Positions 19,609 through 28,796 of a stretch of 64,000 nt of DNA are shown one piece after another. The stretch is from contig NZ_OZ253579.1 in the NCBI RefSeq assembly GCF_965263005.1, positions 4,030,001 to 4,094,000 of the forward strand, given 5' to 3'. This stretch comes from Rariloculus sp965263005. GTDB lineage: Bacteria; Pseudomonadota; Gammaproteobacteria; Steroidobacterales; Rariloculaceae. The translations under genes and the position numbers were made by a program. The notes beneath the pieces were generated by a model. That model ran no database searches. It worked only from the letters and a program-made list of their open reading frames with translations, and was not told the origin of the DNA. How positions within the stretch are numbered: position 1 is the stretch's first letter; each line of letters opens with the position of its first letter.

Positions 19609-21261
19609 ATGCGATCCATACCCATCCACAAGCAATCCGGGATGAACCGGCGGTCCTTTCTCGAGACGAGCGGACTGGCAGCCACGAGTCTTCTGATCGG
19701 CGGTGCGGCAACCCGCGCGCTGAGCCAGGATATGCGGCTCACAACGGTCGGCGGCACGGCTTCGACGCGCTACGGACGAGTGCGCGGGCTGCTCAAGGAC
19801 GGCGTCCAGCAGTTCTGGGGCGTGCCCTACGGCGCGTCGACGGCCGGTGCGAATCGATTCATGCCGCCCCAGCCTCCAGAGCCCTGGAGCGGCGTGCGCG
19901 ACCACTTCCAAATCAGCAACAATGCCGTTATCGCGCCTGACGCGCAGGAGCCCGCACCCGTCGTCACGGCATTGAACCGGCGTAGCGCCCAGGGCGAAGA
20001 CTGCCTCACGGTCAACGTATTCACGCCCGCGCTCGACAACACGCCGCGGCCAGTCATGGTCTGGATGCACGGCGGCGGATTCTCCGCCGGCGCCGGCAAC
20101 TATCTCCTCTACGACGGGACGAATCTGGCCAAGAAGGAAGACGTCGTGGTCGTCGTGGTCAACCATAGGCTGAACATTTTCGGCTTCCTGCACCTGGCTG
20201 ATATCGGTGGTGAGCAGTGGGCACAGGCGACTAACGTCGGCGTCCAGGACCTCGTCGCAACGTTGGCATGGGTTCGCGACAACATCGAAAACTTTGGCGG
20301 CGATCCGGACCGGGTCACAATCTTCGGTCAGTCCGGCGGCGGCGGCAAGACAACGACGCTCATGGCCATGCCCTCCGCCGAGGGCCTGTTTCACCGGTCA
20401 ATCGCGCAGAGCGGCTCGCGCTTCAGAGGCATGTCCGGGTCCGACGCGAGCGAAGCGGCCGAGCGCTTCCTCGGCAAGCTCGGGCTTGGCAACAACCAGC
20501 TCGATCGTCTGCAGACCGTGACGATCGAGCAGATTCAGGACGCCTATTACGGCGAGCCGCGAATTCCCGGTCTCGGTAACGGCCCGGTCGTCGACGGCAA
20601 CATCCTGCCGCGCAATCAGTGGGATCCGACGGCCCCGCCTTACTCGGTAAACGTGCCGTTCATGATGGGCTCGACCGAAACCGAGGACGGCTGGGTCGGC
20701 CCGCCGCCTTACGACCTCTCAGACGAGGACATGCTCGAACACGTTGTCGTCGAGCTTGCGAACAACGATGCGTCCGAAGGACAGAGGCTGCTCGATCTCT
20801 ACAAGCGGCTGCATCCCGACAAGCGCAACCAGATGCTCTGGCTGACCGCCGAATCGGACAACACGCGGCGCTGGAATGCGCAAGAGCTCGGCCGGCTCAG
20901 GCACGAGCAAGACGCGGCGCCGAGCTATCTGTATTTCTTCGACTGGTACTCGCCCGTGCACAACAACCGCATGGGGGCTTATCACACCCTCGACATCCCG
21001 TTTGTCTTCTACAACATGGACATCGGCGCGTCGATGACAGGCTCGGCGCAGGGCCGCTACGAGCTCGGTCACGTCATGAGCGCCGCCTGGGCCGCTTTCG
21101 CGCGCAATGGCAACCCGGATCATGCCGACATGCCGCACTGGCCTGCGTTCAACCCGACCGACCTCCCGACCATGATGTTCGGCGACGAGGTCAGAGTCGC
21201 CAACGATCCGAACCGGGAAGCGCGTCTGGCACTTGCGGCACTTCGCGGCGCCGCGTCGTAA
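19609..21261 (+). CDS. Tat-exported type B carboxylesterase
   Basis: The 550-residue alpha/beta hydrolase begins with MNRRSFLE, a twin-arginine signal, followed by a hydrophobic stretch. The carboxylesterase core shows GEDCLTVNVFTP, the oxyanion loop WMHGGGFSAG, and FGQSGGGGK with the nucleophile Ser242. The usual elbow is GESAGG, so Glu and Ala are replaced. The catalytic His is probably in YHTLDIPFVF. ATG 19609 has GGAG upstream. The substrate is unknown. A DUF6152 gene follows on the same strand 78 bases later. Confidence 0.88.
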   Translation: MRSIPIHKQSGMNRRSFLETSGLAATSLLIGGAATRALSQDMRLTTVGGTASTRYGRVRGLLKDGVQQFWGVPYGASTAGANRFMPPQPPEPWSGVRDHFQISNNAVIAPDAQEPAPVVTALNRRSAQGEDCLTVNVFTPALDNTPRPVMVWMHGGGFSAGAGNYLLYDGTNLAKKEDVVVVVVNHRLNIFGFLHLADIGGEQWAQATNVGVQDLVATLAWVRDNIENFGGDPDRVTIFGQSGGGGKTTTLMAMPSAEGLFHRSIAQSGSRFRGMSGSDASEAAERFLGKLGLGNNQLDRLQTVTIEQIQDAYYGEPRIPGLGNGPVVDGNILPRNQWDPTAPPYSVNVPFMMGSTETEDGWVGPPPYDLSDEDMLEHVVVELANNDASEGQRLLDLYKRLHPDKRNQMLWLTAESDNTRRWNAQELGRLRHEQDAAPSYLYFFDWYSPVHNNRMGAYHTLDIPFVFYNMDIGASMTGSAQGRYELGHVMSAAWAAFARNGNPDHADMPHWPAFNPTDLPTMMFGDEVRVANDPNREARLALAALRGAAS

Positions 21262-21339
21262 ACTGTATCTGCACCGCGCACCTCGATATCGCCAATCCCG
21301 ACAACCGATATGACAGGACCCAACAGGAGGCCGAAGAAA

Positions 21340-21753
21340 ATGAAACTCGATATTGCCGCAAAGACGGCGTGTGCCGGAACGGCACTTGCCGCCGCGCTGC
21401 TGCTGACGCCCGCGATGGCACACCATTCAAGCGCAATGTTCGACGACGAAGTGGAGCTTACGCTGAGCGGCGTCGTGACGCGCTTCGACTATCTGAACCC
21501 GCACGCGTGGCTCTACGTCAACGTCCAGAACGATGACGGCACGCATACGGAATGGGGATTCGAGCTCGGGGCGCCGCCCAGGCTTCGGCGCTCGGGCATT
21601 TCACCGAACTTCTGGCAGGCAGGCGACGCGGTGACAGTCAAGACCAATCCGCTCAAGGACGGCCGGCCCGCCGGAAGTCTTGGCGGCGCGATCAACGCGG
21701 CGGGCAAGACCTTCGGTAACGCATCGGGCCTCGCGCCTCCCGCCGCCGACTAG
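21340..21753 (+). CDS. DUF6152 family exported protein
   Basis: The 137-residue product starts at ATG 21340 with AGGAGG upstream. The signal peptide ends PAMA and the mature protein begins HHSSAMFDDE. VVTRFDYLNPHAWLYVNV and WQAGDAVTVKTNPLKDGRPAG are family segments. The DGRPAG box also occurs in the copies at 24967 and 63758. Probably cotranscribed with the carboxylesterase. Confidence 0.83.
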   Translation: MKLDIAAKTACAGTALAAALLLTPAMAHHSSAMFDDEVELTLSGVVTRFDYLNPHAWLYVNVQNDDGTHTEWGFELGAPPRLRRSGISPNFWQAGDAVTVKTNPLKDGRPAGSLGGAINAAGKTFGNASGLAPPAAD

Positions 21754-21891
21754 CGATCAACAATCGGCAGACCGGATCGAGCGGCCTTGCGGCCGCCGTT
21801 CGGTCAACCCACTGTCATCTCAGGCAACGCATTGCGGGCGCCGCCCGGCGTTTCTCCGTGGACCATGCGGGGTACGTCGACGGGATGACGA

Positions 21892-22614
21892 TCAGGCGGC
21901 CAGGGCCCCGGCGAGCCTGCCACTGATTCCAAGCCACACGTCCGTTTCACGGATGAGTCGACGCATGAGCGGCGACTCGAGCGCGATGACGATCAAGCCT
22001 GCGACATAAATTGGATGCAGGAGCCTGCGGCTCACGAAATCGCGGACCATGGCAATCAGAATCGGAGAAGTCCACACGACGTAAACGAGCCACGGGTCAC
22101 CGCCCAGGAACCGCATCCGGCCCACTGCCGCAATCAGGAGGGCGGTCGTTGACACGATCATCAATCGCTTGTGAACGTCCGGCACGCGGCGGAAGTAGAC
22201 GGCCGCAGCGAAGAACGGCGTAAACACGATCATGTCGAGCAACGGGCTGATCAGCGCGGATTGCGCTTCGGCGACGGCGCCGGCACGTACCCTGATCCAG
22301 AACATGCCGAAGGCGGCCAGCAGGCCCGCGGCGATCACGACCACGCCATAGCCGATCAGGAAGTTGCCGAGCTTCATGTGCTGGCGCAACCTCCCGGTCG
22401 CCGCCAACGCCGTCTGGGCGACAAAGAGCATCAACCAGCCCACATAGATGACGGCATGAAAGTGGATGATCGCGGGCCGATCGACTCCGCCCGAGGTCAG
22501 CGCGCCGAAATAGCTTGGCCAGAAACCGACCGCGACTATCAGCACGAAGAGCAGACTCAGGCCGAAATACAGTGACCAGCCGGTGCGAACTCTGGGCAGG
22601 ACTCCCGTAACCAT
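21892..22614 (-). CDS. Integral membrane protein of unknown function
   Basis: The 240-residue protein has six or seven hydrophobic helices. Conserved-looking polar points are HFHAVIYVGWL in helix 2, a TGRLRQHMKLG loop and FRRVPDVHKRL. The paired His in membrane segments resembles DUF2306-type or heme-binding small membrane proteins, but I cannot assign a family. It lies next to a truncated hpaB-like gene. Confidence 0.7.
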   Translation of the reverse strand: MVTGVLPRVRTGWSLYFGLSLLFVLIVAVGFWPSYFGALTSGGVDRPAIIHFHAVIYVGWLMLFVAQTALAATGRLRQHMKLGNFLIGYGVVVIAAGLLAAFGMFWIRVRAGAVAEAQSALISPLLDMIVFTPFFAAAVYFRRVPDVHKRLMIVSTTALLIAAVGRMRFLGGDPWLVYVVWTSPILIAMVRDFVSRRLLHPIYVAGLIVIALESPLMRRLIRETDVWLGISGRLAGALAA

Positions 22615-22758
22615 CTCATGACTCCTTCCCCGTTACCCGGATTCTACCGGCATTGGGCCGGAATGAAACCTCGGCCCTTGGGGAAACGCGGTGTTCGAAG
22701 CCCGCCCGCGCCGCGGACGGGTCTCCTGTAACGCCGCTCGGTTGCAGCTCTTCGGGCA

Positions 22759-22834
22759 AGCAGCCCGTGGCAAAAGCCCCGCTGCTTTCGACCGACGATG
22801 CATCCCGGCTGACTGCGTTGCTCGGCGAATCCCC
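22759..22834 (-). repeat. Half copy of the hairpin repeat family, fused to a gene remnant
   Basis: Starting at AGCAGCCCGTGGC, the + strand matches the reverse complement of the right half of the full elements (through GATGCATCCCGGCTGA and GCGTTGCTCG). The left half is missing. The broken side merges with the 3' end of the hpaB-like fragment. Confidence 0.7.
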
Positions 22835-23144
22835 TGTACTTGTCGGCCTGTCCCATCGCCTCGGCCACCATGACGACCTCCGTGCGGATGTTCTCGTGGT
22901 TGCCGAAGTAGTTTCGCTCGTAGAGCGCATGGCGGCTCCCGAACTCCGAGCCGAGCGCATCCCAGACGAGCTTCATGAGCTTCACGCGCTCCTCGGCACC
23001 GTAGTTGTTCGAACCGCGCACATACGGTTCCAGGTACTTGCGTACCTCCGGCACCTTGAAGTCATTACGATGCGAGGGCAGATAGATCAACGCGCTCGCG
23101 AACACGTTCTCGGCGCCTTGAGCGCGGCTCTGTGAATAGGCCAT
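22818..23144 (-). pseudogene. C-terminal fragment of a 4-hydroxyphenylacetate 3-hydroxylase (HpaB) family gene
   Basis: About 109 residues match the C-terminal helical domain of the HpaB/PvcC flavin-dependent monooxygenase oxygenase component: PYVRGSNNYGAEERVKLMKL, WDALGSEFGSRHALYERNY and FGNHENIR. Full proteins are about 480-520 residues, so the N-terminal three quarters are absent. The 5' boundary lies near 23144. At the 3' end the frame runs into a half repeat element and gains a foreign tail. It is a remnant, not a working gene. Confidence 0.75.
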
Positions 23145-23269
23145 ACTCAGCCGGCCGTGAACGGATGTTGCTTGAATGTGCTCCCCTTGGCTCCCGCGGA
23201 CCCGGCAAGTGGCAACGTACCGGGTATGCCCGCAGCGGGCACGGCGGATCTGCGCAGTGCCAAGCGTCC

Positions 23270-24871
23270 GTGAGCCGGCTCGATCTCGTCGACTGGATTG
23301 TCGTTGCACTGTATTTCTGCGCGACCTATGCCGTCGTCTTGTGGCACGGCAAGACCAACCGGGCGAGCCCGACTGATTTCTTCCTGGCCGGCAGAAACGC
23401 GGGCTGGTTCATCGTCGGCGCATCGATATTCGCCTCGAATATCGGCTCCGAGCATCTGATCGGCCTCGCCGGAAGCGGCGCAGCCGGCGCGTTTCCCGCG
23501 GCGCAATTCGAGTTGCTCGCAGCTTTCGCCCTGTTGCTGCTCGGCTGGCTGTTCGTGCCGTTCTATATCCGCTCGGGCGTATTCACGATGCCGGAGTTTC
23601 TCGAGCGGCGCTACTCCGCCGGAGCCCGCTACTATCTCGCCGGCATATCGATCCTTGCGTACGTGCTCACGAAGATTTCCGTGACCATCGCCGCTGGTGG
23701 ACTCGTGTTCGAAGCGCTGATCGGGATCGACTTCTGGACCGGCGCCGTGATCATCGTCATCGCGACGGGCGTCTACACCGTGATCGGCGGCATGCGGGCC
23801 GTGCTCTACGCCGACATGATGCAATCGATCGTCATGATCGGCGGCGCAGCCGCGGTGACCTTGATCGGGCTCGACCGGGCCGGCGGCTGGGAAAGCGTCA
23901 GATCGACAGCGGGTCCGGAGTTCCTTGATCTGTGGCGCGCAAGCTCGGATCCGGATTTTCCGTGGACCGGCATTCTCTTTGGCGCGCCGATACTCGCGAT
24001 CTGGTACTGGTGCACGGACCAGTTCATCGTGCAACGGACCTTGTCGGCCGCGTCGATCGCAGCAGCCCGCCGGGCCACGATTTTCGCCGCGTTTCTCAAG
24101 CAACTGCCGCTCTTCATCTTCGTGCTGCCCGGCGTCATCGCCTTCACGCTCGCGGAGCAAGGCGTGCTGGAGCTCAGCGACACCGACCAGGCGTTGCCGG
24201 TGCTGATCGGTACGCTGCTGCCGGCCGGCATCAAGGGCCTCGTCGTCGCCGGACTGCTTGCGGCGCTCATGAGCTCGTTGTCATCCGTGTTCAACTCGTG
24301 CGCAACGCTGATCACGATGGACGTATACAAGAAGCTCGCGCCTCACCACTCCGACCGGCGCCTCGTCGTTGTCGGGCAAGTGGCCACGCTCGGCATGGTC
24401 GCGTTCGGCCTCGCCTGGATCCCGTTCATGGATGCCATATCGAGCCAGCTCTACGTGTACCTCCAAAGCGTGCAGTCGTACATCTCGCCGCCTATCGCAG
24501 CCGTCTTTCTCGTCGGGATCGTGTGGCCCCGTGCGAACTCCCGAGGTGCGCTCGCGGCGCTCGGCGCGGGCCTGATTGTCGGTATTGCGCGTTTGATCGC
24601 CGAGCTCAATCGAGCGTCACTGAGCGGTTGGCTTGAGACGTTTGCGACGATGAACTTTCTGCACTTCGCCATCGTGCTGTTTGTCGGCTCGGTCGCGATC
24701 CTCGTGCTCGTGAGCCTTTGGACGAAAGCGCCCGATCACGACCGCGTTGCGCCGCTCACGCTCGGCCAAGGCAGCCGCGACCGGCAAGCCGATGCCAATC
24801 GCGGTGCCGATGTCATATTGAGCGCGCTCGTGCTCGCGCTCGTCGCCGCGGCCTGGATCTACTTCTCGTAG
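23270..24871 (+). CDS. Sodium:solute symporter family transporter (SSS)
   Basis: Predicted Na+-coupled importer of about 533 residues with 13-14 membrane helices. Family features are the first helix WIVVALYFCATYAVVLW, FFLAGRNAGWFIVGASIFASN, the YWCTDQFIVQRTLSA segment in mid-protein and LLAALMSSLSSVFNS, which holds Na+-site Ser residues. SGLT-like subgroup; the substrate cannot be read from the sequence. GTG 23270 was chosen because family similarity begins with SRLDLVDWI; the frame is open further upstream to 23132. The ribosome site is weak. The upstream region is the hpaB remnant. Confidence 0.85.
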   Translation: MSRLDLVDWIVVALYFCATYAVVLWHGKTNRASPTDFFLAGRNAGWFIVGASIFASNIGSEHLIGLAGSGAAGAFPAAQFELLAAFALLLLGWLFVPFYIRSGVFTMPEFLERRYSAGARYYLAGISILAYVLTKISVTIAAGGLVFEALIGIDFWTGAVIIVIATGVYTVIGGMRAVLYADMMQSIVMIGGAAAVTLIGLDRAGGWESVRSTAGPEFLDLWRASSDPDFPWTGILFGAPILAIWYWCTDQFIVQRTLSAASIAAARRATIFAAFLKQLPLFIFVLPGVIAFTLAEQGVLELSDTDQALPVLIGTLLPAGIKGLVVAGLLAALMSSLSSVFNSCATLITMDVYKKLAPHHSDRRLVVVGQVATLGMVAFGLAWIPFMDAISSQLYVYLQSVQSYISPPIAAVFLVGIVWPRANSRGALAALGAGLIVGIARLIAELNRASLSGWLETFATMNFLHFAIVLFVGSVAILVLVSLWTKAPDHDRVAPLTLGQGSRDRQADANRGADVILSALVLALVAAAWIYFS

Positions 24872-24966
24872 GGTTTCACGCGGCGCCGGCCGGACGCCCC
24901 CGACGGACCATCGGCCCGAGGCGCGATTCCGGGCGGGCACCCGGTACGGGCTGGTACGCGGGGCTG

Positions 24967-25446
24967 CTATTCGGTGGATGCCGGATGGATATCGAGGTGA
25001 CTCGCGCTCTCCAGCCACCCGTTCGATTCCCACCGGTCTATGATTTGAGGGGCGTTGCAGATGCCGTCGTTCGGCTGCGCGATCGACTGATCTTCCTTGA
25101 CGACGAAGCACATCGCTCCGGCCCGCCGTCCGTCGCGAATGGGACTCATGATTACCCTGACGAGCTCGCCCTTTCTGAACGTGTTGCCGTTCACGCCCTG
25201 GCGCGTCGCGTGCACGCGCGCCGCACCCTCGAAGCCCCATTGCTGCATTTCGCCGTTCTCGTCGGGCGCCTCGATATACAGCCAGCTATGAGGATTGTTG
25301 AAGTGCCAGTCGGTAATCCGCCCCTCGACCAACATATGCTGCGACAGATCGAACATGGCGAAGGAATGGTGCGCGACCGCGCGTCCGGTGACGAGCACCG
25401 CGCTGATTGAGACTACCGCGGCGAATACTGCAATCAGTTTTTTCAT
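24967..25446 (-). CDS. DUF6152 family exported protein
   Basis: The 159-residue product starts at MKKLIAVF with a signal peptide ending GRAVA, then HHSFAMFDLSQ. It contains ITDWHFNNPHSWLYIEA and a distinctive C-terminal block: GVNGNTFRKGELV, PIRDGRRAG and GICNAPQIIDRWESNGWLE. This block is closely matched by the truncated gene at 63758-64000, so these two form a subgroup. The longer frame to 25614 adds Gly/Ser-rich sequence without a ribosome site. Confidence 0.83.
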   Translation of the reverse strand: MKKLIAVFAAVVSISAVLVTGRAVAHHSFAMFDLSQHMLVEGRITDWHFNNPHSWLYIEAPDENGEMQQWGFEGAARVHATRQGVNGNTFRKGELVRVIMSPIRDGRRAGAMCFVVKEDQSIAQPNDGICNAPQIIDRWESNGWLESASHLDIHPASTE

Positions 25447-25610
25447 TGAATCTGTTCCTGCTCGTTGTCGTGTACCGGGCCGGGCTACCGACCCTGAAGC
25501 TCGCGAAAATCCGTAACGCCGCGGCGCGGCCTGCCCGGAGTGGGCACCGGGCTGGCAGCCGGAGCGCATGCCGGAGTGGACGCCAGAGTAGTCGCTGGAG
25601 CCCATGCCGT

Positions 25611-26075
25611 TCAAGTCCGAACGATCTGCACGGGAATGCCCTCGGGATCCCGGACATGAAACCCGTAATCGAGGTTCTGCTCCGGGGTCAGCCCGTGCTG
25701 CTCCAGCGTCCTCGTGACCGACTCCCTGTCGAAACCGTCGATCGCGATCGCGAAGTGATCGACGATACCGGTCGGCGGCTTCGCATGCAGCGATACGAGC
25801 ACGTTCGTCGTGCCCATGCGGACGATCCGGTTGGCTTCGTCCTCGTTCACTATGGTCAGGCCGAATATCTCCTGGTAGAACGCGATCGAGCGCGGCAGGT
25901 CTGTCACCTGGATGCTGATGTGATCGATTCGGCTCGAGCTGAACGGCGCTTCCTGAGCGCCGGCGGAGGCCGCGCCCCCCGTTGCGGCCAACGCGGTCAA
26001 ACCCTGAATCAACTGCCGGCGCGACAGCTTGCCGTGCTCGAAGCGCTCAACGAGGTCCGAAATGACTGTTTGCAT
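25611..26075 (-). CDS. VOC (glyoxalase-like) protein with Tat-type leader
   Basis: The 154-residue product has KLSRRQLIQGLTALAATGG at its N-terminus, a twin-arginine leader, and one VOC domain: RIDHISIQVTDLPRSIAFYQ, FGLTIVNEDEANRIV, VDHFAIAIDGFD and VRDPEGIPVQIV. Likely metal ligands are His in DHISIQ, His in DHFAIA and a C-terminal polar residue; the usual final Glu appears as Gln (PVQIV). The open frame continues upstream to 26783 through two repeat elements, which I exclude. Start ATG 26075. Confidence 0.78.
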   Translation of the reverse strand: MQTVISDLVERFEHGKLSRRQLIQGLTALAATGGAASAGAQEAPFSSSRIDHISIQVTDLPRSIAFYQEIFGLTIVNEDEANRIVRMGTTNVLVSLHAKPPTGIVDHFAIAIDGFDRESVTRTLEQHGLTPEQNLDYGFHVRDPEGIPVQIVRT

Positions 26076-26137
26076 CGTTCTTCCCGCAGTGGAAACTGTC
26101 TCGGAGTCTACAACCGCAGGGCGACGGCTAACAACAA

Positions 26138-26301
26138 CTAGCAGCCCGTGGCGAAAGTCCCGCGTTGCACCGAGACCGGCGAGGCGCCCGGCCGGCAAGG
26201 CGCGAGGAGAGAGAATATCGGGAATATTCGACCGACGAGCAACGTAGACGGCCGGGATGCATCGCCGGTCGAATGCAGCGGGACTTTTGCCACGGGCTAG
26301 C
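26138..26301 (+). repeat. Hairpin-forming repeat element, copy 3 (type B)
   Basis: Begins CTAG-CAGCCCGTGGC (26138-26152) and ends GCCACGGGCTAG. Internal arms are CCCGGCCG (26187-26194) and CGGCCGGG (26249-26256), which replace the CCCGCCTGA/TCAGGCGGG pair of type A. The loop contains GGGAATATTCGACC. Directly joined to copy 4 through a shared CTAG. Confidence 0.85.
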
Positions 26302-26462
26302 AGCCCGCGGCAAGAGTCCCGCGTCGCACCGAGACCGGCGAGGCGCCCGACCGGCAAGGCGCGAGGAGAGAGAATATCGGGAATATTCGACCGACGAGCA
26401 ACGTAGACGGCCGGGATGCATCGCCGGTCGAATGCAGCGGGACTTTTGCCACGGGCTGCTAG
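26298..26462 (+). repeat. Hairpin-forming repeat element, copy 4 (type B)
   Basis: Nearly identical to copy 3, sharing CTAG at 26298-26301 and ending GCCACGGGCTG-CTAG (26459-26462). The TAG on the minus strand is the stop codon of the DUF5916 gene. The left arm has CCCGACCG instead of CCCGGCCG, one mismatch in the stem. Confidence 0.85.
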
Positions 26463-28711
26463 AACCGCCAGGTGTAGTTGAACTTGACGGAAACGTCGGC
26501 GCCCGTCGAATGAAACGAGTCGTTCTTGTTCGGGTCCGCCACGCTGTGATTGAAGACGATGAAACCTTCCCGGCCGGCTTCGGGAATCCAGTGCAGGCGG
26601 CTGTTGAGGCCGACCGTTTCGGAGAAGTTGTCGTATTGAATCAGATTGACCCAGGAGAGCGTCGAGGAGAATACATACTGGAGTGTCATTGTCGAGAGCC
26701 GCACGATGAAATCGCCGTCCGGCAGGGAAATGTCGTTGATCGAATAGCCGACGTCGAGGCTGAAGGTCGGCGACGGGCGCCACGTCGCATTCGCTCTCAG
26801 TTCGGTACTCTCGCCGTCGAAGTACTCTCCCGTGCTGCCGCCGACAAATAACGCGACCGGGCGATGCTCGCCGCTGCGCACACCCATAAACCCCCTGGTC
26901 CAGGAGTAGTCTCCCGCCGGGATGATGATGGTTGGCGAACCGTCCGACGGGCGGTAGATCGTGAAGTCGGCTGGGATGATCTCCCGATTCGTCGTGAGAC
27001 GGGTGAACATCCGATCCCCGGTGTTGTTGTCGATCTCGAAACCCACCGAGACGTCCTCCCGATCGAGCCCGCCCGTGTCAAGGCGCTCCACGCGAAAGGC
27101 CCTCACGCTCGGTGAAAAGGTCCTGAACCAGGATTCGCGATAGCGGTGCCGGTAACCGATCTCCATGCTGTAGCCGCGGATTCCCGTTTCATTGACGAAG
27201 CCCAGCGCCGGATCGAAATTTTCTTCGATGTATCTCGTGCTGAAGCTGCCGCGCAAACCCGTGCTGTTCGGCGACGAGATGCCGAACCCGTAGGCCGCGT
27301 CGTCGTCGGCGATGCCTTGCGTATCGCTTTGCTGATACCACGCCTCGCCCTCGAGGACACGGCCGCCAGGCAGCCGGGTGTTCCGGTACCTGAAGTCAGT
27401 GCCGACCGTAGAGCTATCGAGATTCGAGTGAGGATCGCCGTCGGTGACGATGAATCCGAGGGTCGATTCGTCGAGTATGTTTGCGGCAGCCCGGCCGACA
27501 AAGATATCCGTCTCCCCGATGTCGCCAAACTCCGCCTGACGGACCGCCAGTGCCCCGAGGTTGAAGCGCCCGGCGCGGCCGCTGAGCTTGCCGCCGTATT
27601 CGATGTCGACCGGTTGTCCAGTGCGGCTCAAGCCGATGGTACGGGAAAAGAACGGCCGACCGTTCTGCCCGAATCCGCCGCCGCCGCCGCCACCGCCGCC
27701 ACTGCCGCCACGGCCGCCGCCACCGCCGCCGCCGATCCGGCCGAACTCGAAGATGTCGGCATCCTGCAGAAAGAAATCGCGCTTCTCGGGAAAGAACAGA
27801 CCGAAACGCGTCAGGTTGACCTGTCTGTCATCCACCTCGGTCGCGGAAAAATCCGTGTTGATCGTCAGCGCCGCATTGAGTAGCGGCGTGATCTTGTAAA
27901 AGATGTCGAGCGATGGCTCCCAATCGACCGAACTGCCGGACGTCACACCGTAGCTGCGTTGTTCGGAGACACTCACCGAAGGAATAATGTCGAGTCCCCG
28001 GCCCTGCTCGAGGCCCTCGAAACCCGAAATCGTGCCGGCCACACCCGGATTGAGCTGCCGATTGCGGGAGACCCAGCCCAGGGTCTCATCGTTGCGTTGG
28101 ATTGTCCGCTCGAAGTTCACACCCCAGGTGTCATTGGCCGGATTGAACGAAAGTGTCTTGAACGGAATCGCCATTTCCGCCGTCCAACCGTCGGCACCTT
28201 GCGTAGCCGCCCCCTGCCAGATCCCTTCCCAGTTCGATTCGACGGAGGACGTGTCCCGATAAAGGGCATCCCAGCGCACGCCGTTCGGGTTGACCTGGAA
28301 CCGGTAGCCGCTGCGCCGGTCGAGGTAGGGATCGAGAATGATCGCGAATCTGTCCTCGTTGCTGAGCCCCTCGCCCTGCCGCAAGACCTGCGCCGTGATC
28401 CGATCCGCGTCGCTGTCGAGCAGCCTTGCCGAGACGTACAAGGCGTTCTCGTCATACGCGAGACGGATCTCCGTCGGCTGGGAAGGCTGCGCGTATTCGA
28501 CGGGATTGAGCTGATGCAGGTCTTCGATCAGTGTAGCCTGCGCCCAGATCGCCTCGTCGAGGAGGCCGTCGATTTCAGGCTCCGAATCGATACGGACGAT
28601 GGTGACCGTCTTGTCGCCGTTGGCGTCGTCATCCGTATCTTGCGCCCAACCGGCGGTTGCGCCCAGAAGCAAGGCGAGCATTACGGGAACCTGAGTTTTG
28701 CTTCGGTACAA
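26459..28711 (-). CDS. DUF5916 outer-membrane protein with CBM9-like N-terminal domain
   Basis: The 750-residue protein has a signal peptide (ends GWAQD), a carbohydrate-binding family 9-like beta-sandwich at about 35-230 (DGLLDEAIWAQA, LYVSARLLDSD, EMAIPFKTLSFNP), then a DUF5916 region expected to form an outer-membrane beta-barrel ending in an aromatic residue (TWRF). A run of Gly with Arg, Ser near residues 325-345 is encoded by a GC triplet tract (about 27676-27735). Function is unknown; such proteins are often linked to uptake or protein processing at the surface. Its stop codon lies in the end of repeat copy 4. Confidence 0.85.
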   Translation of the reverse strand: MYRSKTQVPVMLALLLGATAGWAQDTDDDANGDKTVTIVRIDSEPEIDGLLDEAIWAQATLIEDLHQLNPVEYAQPSQPTEIRLAYDENALYVSARLLDSDADRITAQVLRQGEGLSNEDRFAIILDPYLDRRSGYRFQVNPNGVRWDALYRDTSSVESNWEGIWQGAATQGADGWTAEMAIPFKTLSFNPANDTWGVNFERTIQRNDETLGWVSRNRQLNPGVAGTISGFEGLEQGRGLDIIPSVSVSEQRSYGVTSGSSVDWEPSLDIFYKITPLLNAALTINTDFSATEVDDRQVNLTRFGLFFPEKRDFFLQDADIFEFGRIGGGGGGGRGGSGGGGGGGGGFGQNGRPFFSRTIGLSRTGQPVDIEYGGKLSGRAGRFNLGALAVRQAEFGDIGETDIFVGRAAANILDESTLGFIVTDGDPHSNLDSSTVGTDFRYRNTRLPGGRVLEGEAWYQQSDTQGIADDDAAYGFGISSPNSTGLRGSFSTRYIEENFDPALGFVNETGIRGYSMEIGYRHRYRESWFRTFSPSVRAFRVERLDTGGLDREDVSVGFEIDNNTGDRMFTRLTTNREIIPADFTIYRPSDGSPTIIIPAGDYSWTRGFMGVRSGEHRPVALFVGGSTGEYFDGESTELRANATWRPSPTFSLDVGYSINDISLPDGDFIVRLSTMTLQYVFSSTLSWVNLIQYDNFSETVGLNSRLHWIPEAGREGFIVFNHSVADPNKNDSFHSTGADVSVKFNYTWRF

Positions 28712-28796
28712 TTCCCCTCTCCGGCGGTGAGCCTAAAGCGTGCACATGGTGCAGACACCGGGCTTCGGCCCGGTCGATCGGCCCGGCTAATCCGCT

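Noticed and set aside
22644..23309. Intact 221-residue protein containing the HpaB-like segment
   Set aside because: Only residues about 56-164 match the family; both ends are unrelated or repeat-derived.
26076..26783. Long minus-strand frame joining the VOC gene to two repeat elements
   Set aside because: The extension encodes the same repeat-derived peptide twice and overlaps the DUF5916 gene; the VOC leader starts at 26075.
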